Shown: positions 13,827 through 26,068 of the stretch, one piece after another | How positions within the stretch are numbered: the first letter of the stretch is position 1 | How the letters are laid out: each line of letters starts with the position of its first letter | NCBI GenBank assembly: GCA_034096865.1 | Contig: JAWQFJ010026552.1 | Location: 1 to 64,000 of the forward strand | Source: Theodoxus fluviatilis | Lineage: Eukaryota; Mollusca; Gastropoda; Cycloneritida; Neritidae | Length of the DNA stretch: 64,000 bases | Reading direction: 5' to 3' | Translations under genes and position numbers: made by a program | The notes under the pieces: generated by a model | What the model was told of the DNA's origin: nothing | Seen by the model: the letters and a program-made list of their open reading frames with translations, nothing else | Databases searched by the model: none

Positions 13827-14390
13827 AGACACTGACACTGTGTCACATCGGCCCAGTCTGCAGACACATACACTGTGTCACATCGGCCCAGTCTGCAGAC
13901 ACTGACACTGTGTCACATCGGCCCAGTCTGCAGACACTGACACTGTGTCACATCGGCCCAGTCTGCAGACACTGACACTGTGTCACATCGGCCCAGTCTG
14001 CAGACACTGACACTGTGTCACATCGGCCCAGTCTGCAGACACTGACACTGTGTCACATCGGCCCAGTCTGCAGACACTGACACTGTGTCACATCGGCCCA
14101 GTCTGCAGACACTGACACTGTGTCACATCGGCCCAGTCTGCAGACACTGACACTGTGTCACATCGGCCCAGTCTGCAGACACTGACACTGTGTCACATCG
14201 GCCCAGTCTGCAGACACTGACACTGTGTCACATCGGCCCAGTCTGCAGGCACTGACACTGTGTCACATCGGCCCAGTCTGCAGACACTGACACTGTGTCA
14301 CATCGGCCCAGTCTGTAGACACTGACACTGTGTCATATCGGCCCAGTCTGCAGACACTGACACTGTGATATATCGGCCCAGTCTGCAGAC
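13827..14390. repeat. 35-bp minisatellite, about 16 copies, palindrome-bearing
   Basis: A 35-bp unit, nearly identical across the array, with variants only at the edges. Each unit holds two perfect dyads: GTCTGCAGAC (10 bp) and TGACACTGTGTCA (13 bp with a central T), linked by CATCGGCCCA. The array runs almost directly into the AC-rich tract. Confidence 0.98.
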
Positions 14391-14471
14391 AAACTCGGGG
14401 AGTGGAAAGGGAAATGAAGAAGCGACTGGAACAACAACGGACTGAGGATACGACGCGTGGAAAAAGTTGTG

Positions 14472-14685
14472 ACACACACACACACGCTTACACACGCGCG
14501 CACACGCACGCACGCACACACAAACACACACGTACACACACACACACACACACACAAACACACACGTACACACACACATCAACACACACACGCACGCACA
14601 CACGCACGTAGTTACACACAAAGACACACACACAGACACATACACGCACACCCACAAACACACGCACGCACGCACGCACGCACAC

Positions 14686-14734
<49 letters not shown>
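14472..14734. repeat. Compound (AC)n microsatellite
   Basis: AC dinucleotides interrupted by ACGC, AAAC and GTAC variants, ending in a pure (AC)n run at about 14690-14734. Confidence 0.95.
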
Positions 14735-14737
<3 letters not shown>

Positions 14738-14841
14738 AATTGGAGGCACGACAAAGACTGGCAGCTCCAATACACTTACAGGTGCAGGGGAGGAATCCAA
14801 GGGGGGAATAACACAGGACACAGAGATTATCATTGGATACA

Positions 14842-15392
14842 AAAAGTCACACAGAAGACTAAGAGTCACACAGGACACAAAGAATCACACAGGACACAAA
14901 GAGTCACATAGAACACAAAGAGTCACACATGAAACAAAGAGTCACGCTGGACACAAAGAATCACATAGAACACAAAGAGTCACACAGGAAACAAAGAGTC
15001 ACACAGGACACAAAGAGTCACACAGAACACAAAGAGTCACACAGGACACAAAGAGTCACACAGGACACAAAGAGTCACATAGGACACAAAGAGTCACACA
15101 GGACACAAAGAGTCACATAGGACACAAACAGTCACATAGAACACAAAGAATCACATAGAACACAAAGAGTCACATAGGACACAAACAGTCACATAGAACA
15201 CAAAGAGTCACATAGAACACAAAGAGTCACATAGGACACAAAGAGTCACATAGGACACACAGTCACATAGAACACAAAGAGTCACATAGAACACAAAGAG
15301 TCACATAGGACACAAACAGTCACATAGAACACAAAGAGTCACATAGGACACAAAGAGTCACACTGGACACAAAGAATCACACAGACGGGAGT
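14842..15392. repeat. 19-bp minisatellite, about 29 copies
   Basis: Unit about CACAAAGAGTCACACAGGA, with alternating CACAGGA, CATAGGA and CATAGAA variants. The variants recur in the same order in the second half (CATAGGACACAAACAGT, then CATAGAACACAAAGAGT), which indicates multi-unit duplications. The Lys, Ser and His-rich frames here are repeat-derived. Confidence 0.96.
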
Positions 15393-17692
15393 CGAGACGA
15401 GCTTTGGTATGAGTGAGGTAACACTGAGGGATGTCAGACTGGAGGGAAAGGGGGCCTTGCCTCAAATTGGTACAATATCATCCCTGCCACTAAGCCACTC
15501 AGGCACTCAGTGGAGTGGCGTAAAGAAGGGGCAGGGCGTCAGCTTACTTATTGCTACTGCCGCGACAGCAATAAACTGCTCGTATGAGGAAAACTCATTG
15601 AGTTGGAGGACGTTGGGTGGGGGTGAGAGTATGGGGAACGGGGGTGAAAGTTGGAGGAGCATGAGGGGGGGGGGGGTAGGAGAAGGGGGTAAATGTAGGG
15701 GGAAACTGAAAGATCAACTGTGCTAGTTTCAAATCATTGAGTGTAGACAAAAACTCTACCATGCGCTTCTGTCGGAAACCGAACAAAAGTCTGGTGAGCA
15801 GGTGGGAGTGCATAGGTGAATGTTTAAGCAGAAAGTAATGCGGATAAACAATCAGAAGACTGGTCTGCCGTAGCGATCTTGTACATTGATCCAATCACAG
15901 GGGAGGGAGGGAGGGGACTTTTAAGGAGAGAATGCAAATGAAGAAGACGAGCACGAGCACAAGGAGCGGCCTACCACGGAACAAGCTACAAAATGAGGGC
16001 GCCAAAGACGAGAACAATGAGGCATAGCGATAATGGGGTGAGAGGATGTTGGATGTATGCAGACAATTTAGAACAGAACTGTCTATCAATATGTCCGCGT
16101 CCTAGTGAGAAGGTTGCCAAAGTCCTTCATGATTTTTTTTTCTTCATTACCACGTCAAACTTTTGCCGTGTGTCCCACACGGGGCGTCCGACTCTGCTCG
16201 GCACTGAACTTGTTCAATGCAGGCAACAACAAAAATCATATCGAGGCATTTTTTAAAACAAATTTAAAACGTGTATCATCTATTTTTTTAATTTCTCCTT
16301 TGACAGTTGTCATTTCTCTGCATGTTGACACTGATTGCTACGACTGTGCCTCAGAAAATTGTTATAATTTTAATATAGTTTATATTGTAAGAAAGATGCA
16401 TAATATAGTACTGACACGAACGTTTGGAAAAACTTCAAAATTCTCAAAATGCTTATTGTCATCATTATTTGTATTTGTTAAATGATTACCCGAAAGGACT
16501 CTTTTATGACTTTAGCCTCTCTTTTTTTCCTTACTCGGACGCTCAAGTAAGTTTCGTTTATGTTACTGCATGGATATGTATTACTGCATCCTATAGCTTT
16601 GAGCAAATGCGCCTGTCTTTTCTCTCCAGTCATTGCTAGCAGCGCACTACACACGTGCTTCATCACAAAACCTCATGCACAAAACATGGGTGCGTACGGA
16701 AATACAATAATGCACAAGTACCTACATTATTGTGTGCCCGCATGCACAGGTATGGACGGACGGACGGAAGCACAGACGGACAGAAGCAGCCACCTCGAAA
16801 AAACAGACCCTCCACTGAGTCCTCAAGGGCAAATTTTCAATGGAGACCCAGCCAATTCCAGGGTCCTGGGGCGCCATTGCGGGTGGCTCCCACGTGGGAG
16901 TCAATCGGGGTGGCAGTGAGGGGCTGGAGGCAAGTCGGTGATTGCAGTGACAATGAGGGGTGTCTCTCTCATCCACACTGACACGCATTGAAGGCAAGGC
17001 ATCGCTTTGTGGGGGCACCGGGCTCTTTTCCAGCCGTGGCGTTTTTCACCGCAATTTCCCCACCTTTGTCCACGAGTGTCCAAGCATGGAGGGATTACAA
17101 ATCCCCTCTTGGAAAAAAAACTCCCCAACACATTCACAACGAGGAGCGACCTAGCAAGAGCCTCAGCGCCCTCACCTGCACAGCCCCCTTCCCCGCTCCT
17201 CCCCCCACCCACCTCCTCCTCCTCCAACAAACACCCCCTCCCGCCCCGCCCGTCTTCGCCTATTTCACCGTAACACACAAACATTCCTGTCGCCAAATCT
17301 CCCCCCCCCCCTCCCTCCCCCTAAGCACTACGCCTACCCCCTTTCCTTTACCCTCGTTTTCCCGCGCAGCCCACACAACGTTGTGAACCACACAACACCG
17401 GCATGAGGGGGATGCTGTTACATCGAAATTTGAACGGCTGTTAATATTGGTTGTTATTCTTTTTCTACCTCATTTGTAAAATCCACATAAGCGCTTATGA
17501 GAGGAGTCAGAATACGGTGCTGAAGTTAAATAAACGAGAAGAAAAAGTAAACGGTCAGACACAGCACACGTGCAGCGTATTCTTGTTCTCACATGACCGT
17601 GCTCTCCGTGTCTTTTTCCTTTGAATGTCTTTCCGAAATAATACTTCGTCATTCGCTCTTCGTTTCGTCGTGTTCGTCATAATTCTTCATGT
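15393..17692. other. Unique sequence, no firm gene
   Basis: Mixed unique sequence with a short G run at 15665-15676 and AT-rich stretches (16120-16560). The region 16800-17380 is C-rich on the + strand. Frames of up to 132 codons occur on both strands, without recognisable domains. Confidence 0.45.
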
Positions 17693-17764
<72 letters not shown>

Positions 17765-17832
17765 GTCATCATCATCGTCGTCGTCGACGTCGTCGTCGTC
17801 ATCGACGTCGTCGTCGTCATCGCCGCCGCCGA
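17693..17832. repeat. (ATC)n then (GTC)n trinucleotide repeat
   Basis: About 24 ATC triplets, then mixed GTC and ATC triplets ending CGCCGCCG. The poly-Ser and poly-His frames are repeat-derived. Confidence 0.97.
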
Positions 17833-18167
17833 GATTCCCAGTTCATCATTCTATGCTATACACTATGTATACATGTACTATCATTGTGGTTACAAATCCT
17901 ACATTCATTGATTTACCTTCCTCCCTTCATTTTTGAGAGCGATTCCAAACAAGAACAAAGGCAGTGTGGGGATGGGGTGGGGGGAGGGGGGTGGGGTTGG
18001 GGGGTGGAGGCCGGGAGCCAGAGGGAATTGGGGGAGAGGGGTCCAGTCCATGCTGCGGCTGCAGGCTGGGGAGACGGGGGGTCAACTGAGGGTGCCAGGC
18101 ACCGCCAGTCCCAATGCCATGTTTGGTCTTCCCACACTGCCTGCATGTCCGCTGGTCTCAACCTAAC

Positions 18168-18905
18168 CCCTCTTCCTTCTGACTTCCACACCCACCTCCT
18201 CTCTCTTCTGACTTCCACACACACCTCCTCTCCCTTCTGACTTCCACACCCACCTCCTCTCCCTTCTGACTTCCACACCCACATCCTCTCTCTTCTGACT
18301 TTCACACACATCTCCTCTCTCTTCTGACTTCCACACACACCTCCTCTCCCTTCTGACTTCCACCCCCACCCCCCTCTCCCTTCTGACCTCCATCCCCACC
18401 TCCTCTCCCTTCTGACCTCCATCCCCACCTCCTCTCCCTTCTGACGTCCACACCCACCTCCTCTCCCCTTCGACTTTCCACCCCACCCCCTCTCCCCTTT
18501 GATTTTCCACCCCCACCCCCTCTCCCCTTTGACTTTCCACTCCCACCCCCTCTCCCTTCTGACTTCCACACCCACCCCCTCTCTCTTCTGACCTCCATCC
18601 CCACCTCCTCTCCCTTCTGACATCCACAACCCCCTCCTCTCCCTTCTGATCTCCACCCCCACCCCCTCTTCATTCTGACCTCCATTCCCACCTCCTCTCC
18701 CTTCTGACTTCCACACCCACCTCCTCTCCCTTCTGACCTCCTACCCCACCCCCACCCCCTCTCTTTCTGACCTCCACCCCAACCCCCTCTCCCTTCTGAC
18801 TTTCCATCCCCACCCCCTCTTCCCTTTGACTTTCCACCCCACCCCCTCTCCCTTCTAACTTTCCACTCCCACCCCCTCTCCCTTCTAACTTTCCACTCGT
18901 ACGCC
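18168..18905. repeat. 29-bp pyrimidine-rich minisatellite, about 25 copies
   Basis: Unit about CCACCTCCTCTCCCTTCTGA plus CTTCCACAC. The period is 29 bp with 28- and 30-bp variants. A CTTTCCACCCC subtype clusters at 18460-18560 and 18790-18900. The purine-rich minus strand is open in several frames (Arg, Gly, Glu, Trp-rich), which produces spurious long ORFs at 17913-19084. Confidence 0.96.
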
Positions 18906-19910
18906 CTCTGCCTTCGAACCCTATTCCTTCTTTCTTTCTCTTTCCCATTTCTGACTTTCTCCCTTAGCCTTTCTTTTCTCTTAATGACTTCTTTCCCCCG
19001 TCCTACCAGCCTCTCCTTTTCCTTTGTGCCTCGGTACCCTTTCCTGCCTGTGGTGCTTGGTCCCTCTCTCCCCCGACTCCCCACTTAGTCTCGCTTTCTG
19101 TGTAGGCACAGGCGTGAAGTGCTGTCTGCAAGGATCATGGATTCTGGAACACTCATGATCGTTGAGAAGTCTCGCTGGCACCTGGTGCCACCAGCTCAAC
19201 ATAACTTTCTAAACGCTCCCTATCCAGGTAAGTAGGTTTCATGTCATCATTACTGCTATGTTGGCCCCTTGGAATCCCTGCTCCACCTGCCGAGAAACAC
19301 TGCCACGCTACGTCAGCTGTTCTCGCACTCCGTCCTCTGCTTCATACCCTGCACACACAGATCCAAGTAAAAACCAGCATGCATTCATTCATTCGTTTGT
19401 TCATCACTCATTCATCCATTCGATTGTTTGTTTGTTGTTGCTTTGTTGTATGTCTGTTTGAGTCCACTAGACAGTTTTGTAAAATAAACAATTACGGATG
19501 CGCCAGCGAAAGCGATTGAAGATCATACCTCAAGGTGCGCTGGATCAGACGTCATTAGTGCTGAGAATTTTAGGCCCCCTACTTGTCATCTTCGGCAAAA
19601 CAGACAGAAAATACTCATCAACAACAACAGAGAGTTGCTCGAAAAAGAATCTCTACCATGTCGCGGAAGAGTTCAAGCTCTCAAAATTACAGCCATCTTC
19701 TTCCCGCCTGCAGCGACAGCCGCGTAAGAAAACACAACAAAACCTCGACGCGACCTCTTTTTTCTTGGCCGCAAAACTGTCCATCACCACGGAGCCCTGC
19801 CTTCCCCTCGACATTAGCTTCATCTGACGGCAAGAATCCTTTCCCGCCAAAAACCAACACCAGTCCCGGCGGAAGTCCTTGCCCGGGGCCCATGCGTACA
19901 ACAGCGGGAG
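18906..19910. other. Unique sequence, no firm gene
   Basis: T- and C-rich at first, then mixed. Tetranucleotide ATTC/TTCA runs occur near 19383-19430. Frames of up to 113 codons occur without a recognised domain. Confidence 0.45.
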
Positions 19911-19970
19911 GAAATGGCGGCTGAGGACGATCGCCAGGGGGCGCCTCATCACGGGGGCGGGCATGCGCAG
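19911..19970 (+). promoter_or_regulatory. Promoter-like CpG-rich motif cluster
   Basis: Within 60 bases there are a YY1-like AAATGGCGG (19912-19920), a CTCF-like site (19931-19944), a GC box CGGGGGCGGG (19952-19961) and an NRF1-like GCATGCGCAG (19961-19970). The ATG in the YY1-like site opens a 92-codon frame, MAAEDDRQGAPHHGGG..., with no domain I recognise. Motif content of this kind is typical of CpG-island promoters of housekeeping genes in animals. No transcript is visible, so this is inference. Confidence 0.25.
19931..19944 (+). promoter_or_regulatory. CTCF-like motif
   Basis: TCGCCAGGGGGCGC matches CCASYAGRKGGCRS at 12 of 14 positions, with the CCAGGGGGCGC core intact. Confidence 0.3.
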
Positions 19971-22412
19971 TGGTGGACGGAAGAAGCCGTGGGCTGTGGG
20001 GCTGGCGCTAGAGAGCGGCTCGCTGTTCAAGTGGGAACATCGCCCCCAGCATGCACCGCGACTGGACGTGACGGTCGGGAAAGGAGCACGATGCTGATTG
20101 GCTGCTGGGGACGAACGATAAGTCTCCACGCGTTAATAGACAGACAGGCTGATGCTGAACTGCTCTGTGACAGATTCACACTGCTACACTAGGAAGGGAA
20201 GCGTTTAATTTCCGACAGCTCTTGATCGGACTGGAACTACCCAAGTACGCAGACGATATTGCGCAACATACGCGAGATCCGCTTGATAAAATTTGACAGT
20301 TAGTGTCAACGCTTACCAAGATCAAATAAGAAAGTGATATCAAAGCTATTTATTATTGGCAAAAGCCAGACTGCAAACTTGTACGTGAAGGCAATACACC
20401 GGAATGGTGTAGATAAAGTATTCAGACTGCAGTCTCTGCACGTGCGGCCTACACCGGGACGAACTTTGCCTTCTTATTCCAAGTCTTTTCCACAAGGACA
20501 CCGAGTACTGCTTTCGCAGCAGTTCGGATTCTACCGATCGCATTCCAGGGTTAAATTGAACGGATTTGTACGTTTAATCTAAAAAATTTTTCGTTATCGA
20601 GATTTCTGTCTCGTTTGATTTTCTGCCATGTAATTAAGCTGGGACTTCTTAATTGTACATTTAGACCTTTTTAGCCGGCAATACGGATGACATTTTAAGA
20701 AACACTTTCCTATTTCGCAATAGTGATTTCAAGGTTGATTGTAGCGATACATCACAAAAAGTTTGTATTTATTTCATACTAGTTTTCAATAACTTTCAGA
20801 AGGAAAGATCGGTGTACACACATGCATGTAAAATCAGACTTTAATCATGAGCGACCCTGCATGAGAAAGCAATGTTGAAGTATGAAAAAAAAACAGTTCA
20901 TATTTCAACCACTGTAGCATTAATCTATTCATGCATTTTCCATAGAAATAAGCATGTTCCTGGAGGAAGTCGTTCATTTTTTACCGTGACGTAAATATCC
21001 GGAAAAGGTACACGTGACTGCGATGATAACTTTACTCAAGAACTTGTGTTCGTATTTCAGCCGTGTTTCTCACGCACGGGCACAACGTCGTTGTAACATA
21101 CACACCCATCCTTTTTGCTGACCCGTATTGGTTGCTAAACATGCTGCAAATACGCCTATCTATCTAGCAAATTCATTGTAATGCCGACATCCTACGCTTA
21201 AAAAAAGTGTTTATTATAATTTTCCGTATAAACCCGTCGTTGGAAAAAAATCTTTGCTGTAGATTCTAGCACAACTGGCAAAAAATGTATACCGATGCTA
21301 AGATAATTCTGAATTCCACCTCCTACGAGACGCGTAAACATTATTTCATTGCTGTTAAACCCTTGCCGACAAAACCGTCATCGTTCAACCATATTACATG
21401 ACGTACGATGCAACCCGGAAGAATTATGTTACATTAACGTGCGACGTAATTTTCCCCCGGAAGAACACTGAACATATGCTTACATGAACAACTCGATGCC
21501 GCTCGCAACGCAACATTACCAGAACCTGAGTCCGTCAATTCAAAGTCCATACCCGACATCCCTGCCTATCCATAACGGTACGGGAGACAGCAGACAAGGC
21601 GATCAAGCACACACAAGCATGGAGACGTAATTGGTTCAATTCATGGGGACACATAGCAGACTCGAGACCCCTACAGGGAGGGAGCGGGAGCAATACACAG
21701 GGTGCAGGCTGAAGGCGGCCTCTCATTAGGGCTGGCCTGGTCTCCTTCATCCAGCCCTTTTCTCGCTGTAATGACCGTGGTCACTCTTTCTCTCTGCACA
21801 CCACTCTTTTCACCCTTCGTCCCCTAACTCTTCCCCCATCTCCACTCCTCCTCCTCCTCCCCCAAAGCCCTCCCCCTGCCCTGCGGCCGTTGCCCACACG
21901 CGCCAATTTGAGGGGAGCGTCGGAGCGGAGACAATGAGCAGTGGGCTTTCCTCTGGGAGACGTTCATTTTCTTCGTGGATTAAAAACGGGGCCAAAGGAA
22001 GTTTTTCTGGGCGGAAGTAAACTGAATCCACGCCATCTGATTAGCGGGGCCACGCTCCAGTAGAATCCATCTCACTTGTCTGTCGTGTCGACAGAAAAAG
22101 TGCAGGCTGAAGATTCAACGACGAATTTCATCGTGAGGCTTCAGAAGGTGGCACGGACCTCTCCGCTCTCCTCCTCCGAGCGGCATATTTTCTCAAACTC
22201 CGGCGACAAAAGGTTCGGACAAGACTGACACCGTAAGAACAATTCCTCCCAAACTCAGCTGCCCTGAAAAGTCCAATTGCCATTATACTCCAAATCGTTG
22301 CAGACGTTTAAAAGCGTGTGAGCGCCAAGGTAAAAGGAGAATTAAATCCTAGATAAAAATGGTTAAACACAATAATGAGAATCAAAACATATCCAATCAA
22401 CGAGAAAACACA

Positions 22413-22414
<2 letters not shown>
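19971..22414. other. Unique sequence, no gene seen
   Basis: Non-repetitive sequence. It is AT-rich at 20280-21400 and GC-richer at 21540-22060. No domain is recognised in short frames such as 20334-20582 or 21535-21750. Confidence 0.5.

Positions 22415-22490
<76 letters not shown>
22415..22490. repeat. (AT)n microsatellite
   Basis: About 38 uninterrupted AT dinucleotides, a perfect self-complementary tract that could form a cruciform. Confidence 0.98.
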
Positions 22491-22492
<2 letters not shown>

Positions 22493-22807
22493 TTGAAAGA
22501 TATTATTTTCCTGCTGGCATTACTACGGGTGGGTATATGTAAACTAATTTTTAAAATTATTAAGAGTGTGCACCTTGACAGAAAATGCAGATATCAAACT
22601 CAGAAAGATTTTTTTTTCAAAATATGTTATTTCTCACTTATTGTATATTTTGGCTATCACTTGAAAACACGTTTTTGGACTTCTGCGCCTTTTCACCTGG
22701 ACGCTCACATCAACGCAGCAGAAGGCGGTGGGACAGAGTCAACGACAGCAGGGGAACGGGCAGAAGGAAAAGCAGGTAAGTAACTGGAGCAGGAACTCAA
22801 TGCATGA

Positions 22808-24190
22808 AGGAAGGAAGGAGGAAGTTTTACAGCCCGTTGGTCTTCGAAGGCTATGTTAGGCCACTGATCACGGAAATCACTACAGCTGGTCGGAGCAAGA
22901 GCGAGTCAGTCACGATGTCCCTAGTCATTCGCCTCTCGCAAATCGCGCAGGGACACGCGGGGGGTCCATTCTAGCCCCCACCTCACAGGGAGACGCGCTG
23001 AGTCCACCTTCACCCCCACCTCACAGGGAGACGCGCTGAGTCCACCTTCACCCCCACCTCACAGGGAGACGCGCTGAGTCCACCTTCACCCCCACCTCAC
23101 AGGGAGACGCGCTGAGTCCACCTTCACCCCCACCTCACAGGGAGACGCGCTGAGTCCACCTTCACCCCCACCTCACAGGGAGACGCGCTGAGTCCACCTT
23201 CACCCCCACCTCACAGGGAGACGCGCTGAGTCCACCTTCACCCCCACCTCACAGGGAGACGCGGGGGGTCCACCTTCACCCCCACCTCACAGGGAGACGC
23301 GCTGAGTCCACCTTCACCCCCACCTCACAGGGAGACGCGCTGGGTCCACCTTCACCCCCACCTCACAGGGAGACGCGCTGAGTCCACCTTCACCCCCACC
23401 TCACAGGGAGACGCGCTGGGGTCCATCTTCTCCCCCACCTCACAGGGAGACGCGCTGAGTCCACCTTCACCCCCACCTCACAGGGAGACGCGCTGAGTCC
23501 ATTCTAGCCCCCACCTCACAGGGAGACGCGCTGAGTCCATTCTAGCCCCCACCTCACAGGGAGACGCGCTGAGTCCATTCTAGCCCCCACCTCACAGGGA
23601 GACGCGGGGGGTCCATCTTCACCCCCACCTCACAGGGAGACGCGGGGGGTCCATTCTAGCCTCCACCTCACAGGGAGACGCGGGGGGTCCATCTTCACCC
23701 CCACCTCACAGGGAGACGCGGGGGGTCCATATTCACCCCCACCTCACAGGGAGACGCGCTGGGTCCATTCTAGCCCCCACCTCACAGGGAGACGCGGGGG
23801 GTCCATTCTAGCCCCCACCTCACAGGGAGACGCGGGGGGTCCATATTCACCCCCACCTCACAGGGAGACGCGGGGGGTCCATCTTCACCCCCACCTCACA
23901 GGGAGACGCGGGGGGTCCATCTTCACCCCCACCTCACAGGGAGACGCGGGGGGTCCATCTTCACCCCCACCTCACAGGGAGACGCGGGGGGTCCATTCTA
24001 GCCCCCACCTCACAGGGAGACGCGGGGGGTCCATTCTAGCCCCCACCTCACAGGGAGACGCGGGGGGTCCATCTTCACCCCCACCTCACAGGGAGACGCG
24101 GGGGGTCCATTCTAGCCCCCACCTCACAGGGAGACGCGGGGGGTCCATCTTCACCCCCACCTCACAGGGGAATCCGGGGTTGAGAAAAAG
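22808..24190. mobile_element. Interspersed element copy A, with internal satellite
   Basis: The copy begins with a GGAA simple repeat, then TTTTACAGCCCGTTGG, GGCTATGTTAGGCCAC, CACTACAGCTGGTCGGAGCA, CACGATGTCCCTAGTCATTC and GGAGACGCG-GGGGGTCCATTC. These segments align in the same order with copy B at 63263-63463. The last segment is then repeated as a 38-bp array (22979-24170). After the array, CACAGGGGAATCCGGGG resembles the CACAGAGGGATAGGGG that follows in copy B. The simple-repeat end and the hairpin suggest a SINE-like non-autonomous element whose 3' end points left, in minus orientation. I see no ORF and no tRNA-like promoter that I would defend. Confidence 0.7.
22979..24170. repeat. 38-bp satellite, about 31 copies, derived from the interspersed element
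   Basis: Unit CACCTCACAGGGAGACGCGC plus TGAGTCCACCTTCACCCC. The left half of the array is dominated by the GCTGAGTCCACC type. The middle (23480-23590) carries GCTGAGTCCATTCTAGCC. The right half carries GGGGGGTCCAT followed by CTTCACC or TCTAGCC. The GGGGGGTCCATTCTAGCC type is closest to the single-copy element sequence, so the left half looks like the more derived, homogenised end. Confidence 0.97.
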
Positions 24191-24942
24191 AGTTAGAAGT
24201 GTAGACGTCACTGGTCACACAACTTGGGCAAGGCGTCAAACTTTCAGCCTTTCGGTCTCAGGATACGCTCTCTACACAGTTAATCGCCAGCCAGTCGCCT
24301 CCACCAGGCCTTCTCCCTTGCATCTCACTCCCCTGCGTCGTATCTCAGTCTCTCGTGTCAGGCGATTAGTGGATGGCAGCAGCCATTAATAAGCAACACG
24401 GTTGCTCGCTTACGGACAGGCCAATTGAGAGCGATCCCTGAGCGTTCCGCCCCACTGCCTCCTCCCCACGCCTCCCCATGCCTCCCCATGCCTCCCCACG
24501 CCTCCCCATGCCTCCCCACGCCTCCCCATGCCTCCCCATGCCTCCTTGTCCCCTGCCCCCAGCCTTCCCTGCAGTCTGACGCAAATTAACTCCGACGCTA
24601 AAGAGTTTCACGCTGTCATCACAGCCCCCGGGGGTTGTCTTCCCTGAGGTCTCTGATTGGATGGAGGCACCGCGGATAAATGGCGACTACTCTCCCTATT
24701 AATGCCGCGTGACTCTCCTGGCCGTTGGGAACGTCTCGGCATCCGTTCAGTGCCCAGATTTGATGCGCAAGTATCTAGAAGCCGTTCTCTCCCGAACACA
24801 TCTCCAACACTCCTCGAAACTACGTAGATCAAAATTGGAATGGAACGATCTTTGCTGGGCATTATTTAAACGATGTCGTTAAGGGACAGCCTACAATAGA
24901 ATGGAGACTTCCCTTGCCAGGACACGTGTGCCATCTTGAAGT
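24191..24942. other. Unique sequence with a short 10-bp repeat
   Basis: Non-repetitive apart from eight copies of CCTCCCCATG/CCTCCCCACG at 24461-24540. No gene is recognised. Confidence 0.55.
24461..24540. repeat. 10-bp minisatellite, 8 copies
   Basis: Units CCTCCCCAYG, where Y alternates between T and C. Confidence 0.95.
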
Positions 24943-26068
24943 AAGTTTTACAACCGTTAGAGTGTAACAGTAGGCTTTATAACTGTTAGAGTGTAACAGT
25001 AGGTTTTACAACTGCTAGAGTGTAACAGTAGGTTTTACATCTGCTAGAGTGTAACAGTAGGCTTTACAACTGCTAGAGTGTAACAGTAGGTTTTACATTT
25101 GCTAGAGTGTAACAGTAGGTTTTACAACTGCTAGAGTGTAACAGTAGGTTTTACATCTGCTAGAGTGTAACAGTAGGCTTTACAACTGCTAGAGTGTAAC
25201 AGTAGGTTTTACATCTGCTAGAGTGTAACAGTAGGCTTTACAACTGCTAGAGTGTAACAGTAGGTTTTACATCTGCTAGAGTGTAACAGTAGGTTTTACA
25301 ACTGCTAGAGTGTAACAGTAGGTTTTACAACTGCCAGAGTGTAACAGTAGGCTTTACAACTGCTAGAGTGTAACAGTAGGCTTTACAACTGTTAGAGTGT
25401 AACAGTAGGCTTTACAACTGCTAGAGTGTAACAGTAGGCTTTACAACTGCTAGAGTGTAACAGTAGGTTTTACAACTGCTAGAGTGTAACAGTAGGTTTT
25501 ACAACTGCTAGAGTGTAACAGTAGGTTTTACATCTGCTAGAGTGTAACAGTAGGCTTTACAACTGCTAGAGTGTAACAGTAGGTTTTACAACTGTTATAG
25601 TGAAACAGTAGGTTTTACAACTGCATGTTAGAGTGTAACAGCAGGCTTTACAACTGTTAGAGTGTAACAGTAGGCTTTACAACTGTTATAGTGTAAATGT
25701 AGGTTTAACAACTGCCAGAGTGTAACAGTAGGTTTTACATCTGCTAGAGTGTAACAGTAGGCTTTACAACTGCTAGAGTGTAACAGTAGGCTTTACAACT
25801 GCTAGAGTGTAACAGTAGGCTTTACAACTGCTAGAGTGTAACAGTAGGCTTTACAACTGCTAGAGTGTAACAGTAGGCTTTACAACTGTTAGAGTGTAAC
25901 AGTAGGCTTTACAACTGCTAGAGTGTAACAGTAGGCTTTACAACTGCTAGAGTGTAACAGTAGGCTTTACAACTGCTAGAGTGTAACAGTAGGCTTTACA
26001 ACTGCTAGAGTGTAACTGTAGACTTTACAACTGCCAGAGTGTAACAGAACGCTTTGCAACTGTTAGAG
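24943..26068. repeat. 29-bp minisatellite, about 38 copies
   Basis: Unit AGAGTGTAACAGTAGGCTTT plus ACAACTGCT. Alternating GGCTTTACAAC and GGTTTTACATC types form a two-unit pattern at 25000-25280. GGCTTTACAACTGCTAG is fixed in the right part. A 33-bp unit with an extra TGCA sits near 25620. The in-frame TAA keeps all frames short. Confidence 0.97.

Noticed and set aside
17913..19084. Arg/Gly/Glu-rich minus-strand frames
   Set aside because: Repeat-derived from the 29-bp pyrimidine-rich array.
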